Assembly (NCBI GenBank): GCA_950295325.1 | Contig: OX485809.1 | Coordinates: 35,905,081-35,965,080, forward strand | From: Polytrichum commune | Taxonomy: Eukaryota; Streptophyta; Polytrichopsida; Polytrichales; Polytrichaceae | Length of the DNA stretch: 60,000 nucleotides | Reading direction: 5' to 3' | Shown: positions 56,199-60,000 of the stretch, one piece after another | Numbering within the stretch: the stretch's first letter is position 1 | How the letters are laid out: every line of letters begins with the position of its first letter | Program-made: the position numbers and the translations under genes | The notes under the pieces: model-generated | Databases searched by the model: none | What the model was told of the DNA's origin: nothing | The model's input: the letters and a program-made list of their open reading frames with translations, nothing else

Positions 56199-56640
56199 TT
56201 ATTCTATTGGGATTGGTTGATTGTTTTCTAATCGTCTCTTGTGTAATAGAATTGATGCGGCGTGTTGTATGGCAATAGTGTTTATCTCTTTGAAGGTGTT
56301 GTTAATTGAGGTTTCCGGGATTTTGAATGTTGATTCTAGTTTCTTTTTTGACGGGATATGCGTGGTGCCTCTAGCTCCAGCCACAATGACAAGTAGTGGG
56401 TCCACTTTCCATCCTTGTTGGGTGATGTCATTTATTAACGGTTGGTATTTTTGAGTTTTGTGGTTAATCGTATCTTGGGATTCCCGGGTACAAACAATGT
56501 GAGCAAAGTTTAAGACCATTGTCTCCGTAGTGTAAATGGAGAAATTGTTTCTAACCTTCGGTGGATGATGAAGCATCACTGAATCAAGACTATTGTCTAT
56601 GAAAGGTTATCCAGTGGCGGAGAAGACAAAAGGATGTGCT
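56199..56640 (-). pseudogene. C-terminus of a non-LTR retrotransposon protein
   Basis: The last 126 codons read HKTQKYQPLINDITQQGWKV, LVIVAGARGTTHIPS, then KEINTIAIQHAASILLHKRR LENNQPIP and a stop. From memory of the families, K-x-x-K-Y-x-P-L-I...G-W-x-V...G-A/V-R-G...I-x-x-x-A-I-x-x-x...L-x-K-R-K/R-L is the tail that follows the restriction-like endonuclease of early-branching non-LTR elements. The frame upstream, to 56640, has a TAA and lacks the PD...D endonuclease core, and no RT is present, so the copy is 5'-truncated. Known plant LINEs are mostly L1 and RTE types with an AP endonuclease, so this would be unusual. The assignment rests on motif memory only. Confidence 0.45.
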
Positions 56641-58551
56641 GATTGTTATACCCATAAGTTTTGATTGTGAATTAAGATCTTAAAGGAATTAAGGCTAATT
56701 TGGAATCTCACTGTCTTTAATAATGGAATTGCTCAATGTTAGTTGTGTTATTGAAATGGATCAGTAAATTGAATGTTTTGGAATCTAAGGATATTGAATT
56801 GAAATCTTAAATAAATGAAACGAGTTTAGGAGTGACATGAGGACATGTTAACCCGCATACGTGGTTTTGGACTTATTGCTTTGAGGAAAGAGATTAAGAT
56901 TGCTTTGGCGGATACCAGGTAAAAGACAATTGTCGGACCGCCTCATTAAAATTGAATTTAATCAAAGAAGACGGATTATCCTGAAAGGATTACCGCATTG
57001 ACTTTTCAAGTTACATTAAAATGAAGTTAATTAATGAAAGATTTTGGACTACTCCGAAGTGCCCTTGGCTTCAGTAAAGAGACAAAATGGGATACTTTTG
57101 CAAGACCATGGACTATGGTTGTGCCTATGATTTTGCACCGCACTTGGTCCAATTAAAATGAACTCACTGCCAGACCATTGACTGGGAAAGTAGAGTGAGG
57201 TGTGAGACTGTCACATTTGCATGTACCGATATGGAGTGGTTTTTAGAGTTTTTATCCCTTACCCGTAAACCCATTGTGAGTCATAATCCAAAGTGAAGTG
57301 ATATAACCTTGTGTTTTCCCTAATAAATCTTATCTAAGACACCTAGATGTTGTACAAATCATCTTTTGAGTCTTCCCTGATTGTTTCCCTGGGTTTTGTT
57401 TGTTAATAAAAAACTAACTACAATTGCTATCAAGCATGTTTGAAGTAACAATGATGAACATGCGCATTATATAACTATGCATAATTTGCATTTGTAGTTC
57501 CCATATTACTACTTGTGCGTGCACGCGTTCTTGTATCCTATCAAGCCATTTTACATATAAAACTTATTAGAACTATATATCATTCAAATGTGCGTCATTA
57601 CTTATTTGAAATGCATAGCTTTGTTTACAAATTTCCAAGCATTGTCAAATTTTAATCAAGAGTCTTCTTTCTCATTATCACTTGCATATGCTACTAGCAT
57701 TTTGTAAATGCATCTAGATGTAGTAGGCAACAATTGCTCTTAAAGACCAATTCAAGCCGGCCTTCCTTGTATTCAAATAAACGGCATTTGTGACATTTTG
57801 ATGTGCCATGTGATATTCTCATGAATACCATGTTTACCCTAGCATATGGCATGTGGTGAGGACCAAGGTGAACTATGATTGGTCCTTAATCAATCCCACC
57901 CACCCTCCAATATAGATACATATATTGTGCAAGAGGCATGGCAATCGTATTAACCCTTAACTTCTTGAGAGGCCATTTTTGACTTATGAATGGCTCTTGA
58001 AGGCAAATCTATCCAAAAGTAAGGTCATAGGACAATTACAATAGGTGTCATTGTGTTCCTCATGAAATTTTCATGGAAATGGCGTTGATCCCATTCCAAT
58101 ATGAAAAGATGGTTGTTCACAATAAAGATTCTAAAGGCAAGATAAATTGATTATAACTAACTTTTCCCTTTGTTGATACAATATTATATATAGTTACTTA
58201 ATATAATTTTGATTGAAATTTGTCATATTTCTATGGACTCCTTTTCTTACCTCAAAGTGCATATGTATTCTTAACATAATCTTCAAAGTTTAAACTATAA
58301 TTTTATTGCATATTTTAATCACAATTTCTTAAAGTTTAATGATTCTAAATTGATTCTTAATTTATATGAAGATTACTAAATATTGCTGTTGTATTGATGT
58401 GTTATTAAAATCAATAGCAAGACAAATTCTTTGTGGTACCATAAACGTTGAGCTCTAAAAAAAAAAAAATTCTAGATATATAAAGAAATCACAACATGCT
58501 CCAGGAAGTTAAACATTAAGGGTTACCATGCACCCCAATAAAACCAAGGAC
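56641..58551. other. Intergenic, no gene recognised
   Basis: 56640-57300 shares the character of the 54.2-56.6 kb insert. After that, AT-rich host-like DNA. No coding sequence. Confidence 0.35.
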
Positions 58552-58660
58552 CGCTTTACACTAGAGCTTGAGGGTTGCTTTACACATGTGACCAAGGGTT
58601 GTGAGGAAACATGTTTTAGGATTCTTCGTGGTCATGTTTTGGCCCACCCATCCTAGTAGG
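58552..58660 (+). repeat. Fragment of the long-TIR element family
   Basis: ttacacatgtgaccaagggt (58589-58608), then tgtgaggaaacatgttttagg and attc.tcgtggtcatg, aligns with the outer left arm at 36113-36180. Confidence 0.6.
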
Positions 58661-60000
58661 ACCAACTAGAAAGCTAGTTCTTAATAGTCCGACACCACTC
58701 TTCATGTATGGTAATTTAAGCTTTGAGAAGACTTGGGTGCCTTCATGTTATTTCTCATAAACTTAGGGATTGGGACTAAACCCATGGTTTCCACTGCTTC
58801 AATTTAAGGATAACCTTAATGGCTTTCAAAATTTGCAGTGCACAAACGTGGTAATTATTGTCAATATCAATGTTGACGTTGCCTCTCTAGGAGTTCATAG
58901 CCACAACCTTATGCTAAAGGGCCTAGTTGAAGGCACTCACTTCTTCGCTTCTCATTCCGGCAACCCTCCGACCCTCCAACTTCATGTTTTGGCAAATGTG
59001 AGAAGATTGTCCATGCACTCCAAACCATCAACCTTACAACCCTACAACTTTTGATATGTAACACGGGAATGTATCTTCATTGGTTGAGTCAAAACAACCA
59101 GCCCAACAACCAATAGGGGCTTGATGTGGCATAAGTTGTGGCAATTGTTTCTAAGAGCCTGGGATGGAGGTAATCAAGGTTGCCATAGCCTCTCGCTTCC
59201 TATTGCAATTCTATGCTTGTGAACGACAACGAAGAAATTGAGTGTCATTCCCATCCCCAAGGCCCCTTGCCGTTTTTTAGCCCATTTCTATCGAGTTAAG
59301 CCACTCAAGCTTTGGAGAAACCGCAACCAATTTCCTTAAGGTCTTGGTTCCACCATAGCGAGGAGGAAAGGACATGAAAGCCATCGGAAGGAGGGAAACA
59401 CAATGACATGTTCCAAGATGTTCTTTCATACTCCTCCAAATCTTTCTAAACATGAGACTCTTGCCTTGGAAGAAGTTTTTGCAATAAACATTCACACAGC
59501 CCAATCGAAAATCTATGATTAACTATGTTGGGCTTAATGAGGTTGTGTGAATTAAAGGTGTCATTATCAAGGTCATAGACAATTACTTGGATGGAAGGGG
59601 GTGAATATTTCTCACAAGGAACCCTTGGTGACTCTCGATCTCCCCCTTTCGCAAGGCATCTCCCAAACTCTCAATCAACAAAAGTCTCTTTCTTCATCCT
59701 CTTTCCAATTGGATTATCTTTCAATTTGGTCTCAATCACTCAAGGACCTTCCTTTCAAAGCGCTACTAGACTATGGTTAACATTGTTCTTTATTTTTGAA
59801 TAATCACTCAATCGCTTTCTTTGGCGAATAGTTTTACGGAAGCACTTGTGTTTCAAATGTGCATTTGACACTTTGTTGATAATTTTAGTTACTCTCAAAT
59901 TGATTCAATTTGACCCTCTTGCACATGGTACATCACTCCTTGTTTACTTTCTCTTTGTTTCCTCTCTCACACAATCATTAACCTCTCTTCATTTCAATTC
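58661..60000. other. Intergenic; small hAT fragment at 58985-59025
   Basis: The reverse complement of 58985-59025 (ttggcaaatgtgagaagatt, gtccatgcactccaaa) matches about 40 bases of the ZNF862-like hAT relic near 29015-29055 (LLECIDNLLTFAKT region). Otherwise nothing recognised; the frame at 59277-59504 (minus) has no known family. Confidence 0.45.

Larger units (their letters stand above)
55829..56640 (-). mobile_element. 5'-truncated non-LTR retrotransposon, (CTAT)n tail (copy 1)
   Basis: On the minus strand a 3' coding end (56579-56199) is followed by a UTR with gtgtctactctcgaaagggg, cctttgtccagtgggcac, ttcacg, a hairpin (55896-55877) and a (CTAT)n tail (55872-55829). A coding end, structured 3' UTR and short-motif tail are typical of non-LTR retrotransposons whose tails are microsatellites instead of poly(A). 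A G/A-rich low-complexity tract (56132-56081) interrupts the UTR. Confidence 0.55.

Noticed and set aside
55898-56278. 126-codon plus-strand frame with F and P runs
   Set aside because: Runs through the T/C homopolymer tract and antisense of the non-LTR 3' UTR.
1-60000. tRNA, rRNA, CRISPR arrays, bacterial-type operons
   Set aside because: None seen; the organism is a plant and direct repeats here are transposon-related or simple tandem duplications.

Overview
This is nuclear DNA of a land plant. The evidence is GT-AG introns, a CHX-type cation/H+ antiporter of the plant CHX17-20 group, TPD1-like secreted peptide genes known only from plants, nested Ty1/copia retrotransposons, hAT and PIF/Harbinger relics, and MITEs. 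The species cannot be named from the sequence. The window is gene-poor and repeat-rich: only one protein-coding gene looks fully intact (the antiporter) and one transposase is nearly intact.

Layout. 1-1.8 kb: weak, broken exon-like pieces of an unrecognised gene, possibly with an acetyltransferase-like segment. 2.0-2.5 kb: a 231-bp tandem duplication. 2.8-5.7 kb: scrambled pieces of a TPD1-like gene. Exon 1 and upstream DNA lie on the minus strand; a fragment of exon 2 and the 3' flank lie on the plus strand; part of the 3' flank is present twice in inverted orientation. 6.29-17.30 kb: a nest of retroelements. An old copia element (plus) carries a 1.58-kb solo LTR in gag and is cut in RT by a younger copia element (minus). 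17.5-19.5 kb: the most complete TPD1-like copy, colinear with the first locus in inverted orientation, carrying one frameshift. 21.2-25.7 kb: the CHX antiporter gene (minus, four coding exons, probable 5' leader intron). 27.9-29.9 kb: degenerate ZNF862-like hAT gene. 30.7-32.9 kb: a second, almost intact hAT transposase (minus), with a decayed relative of its C-terminus at 35.1 kb. 36-53 kb: almost only non-autonomous DNA elements: a long-TIR element, several elements sharing a GGGCCACTTC-type end with TTA target duplications, a 374-bp MITE nested in one of them, a hAT-type MITE, a GC-rich MITE, a 400-bp palindrome, and a PIF/Harbinger transposase relic at 49.4 kb. 54-57 kb: a stretch of different character with two 3' ends of an unusual non-LTR retrotransposon on the minus strand, each ending in a hairpin plus a microsatellite tail. 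57-60 kb: AT-rich DNA with small repeat fragments.

How it fits together. The CHX gene is a housekeeping-type membrane transporter unrelated to its neighbours. The TPD1-like copies come from one ancestral gene duplicated and inverted around the retroelement nest; all copies appear damaged. The Harbinger relic and the TTA/TAA-flanked MITEs are a natural transposase/substrate pairing, although direct mobilisation by this copy is inference. The most unusual content is the non-LTR element pair at 55.3-56.6 kb, whose 3' hairpins differ by compensatory base pairs.
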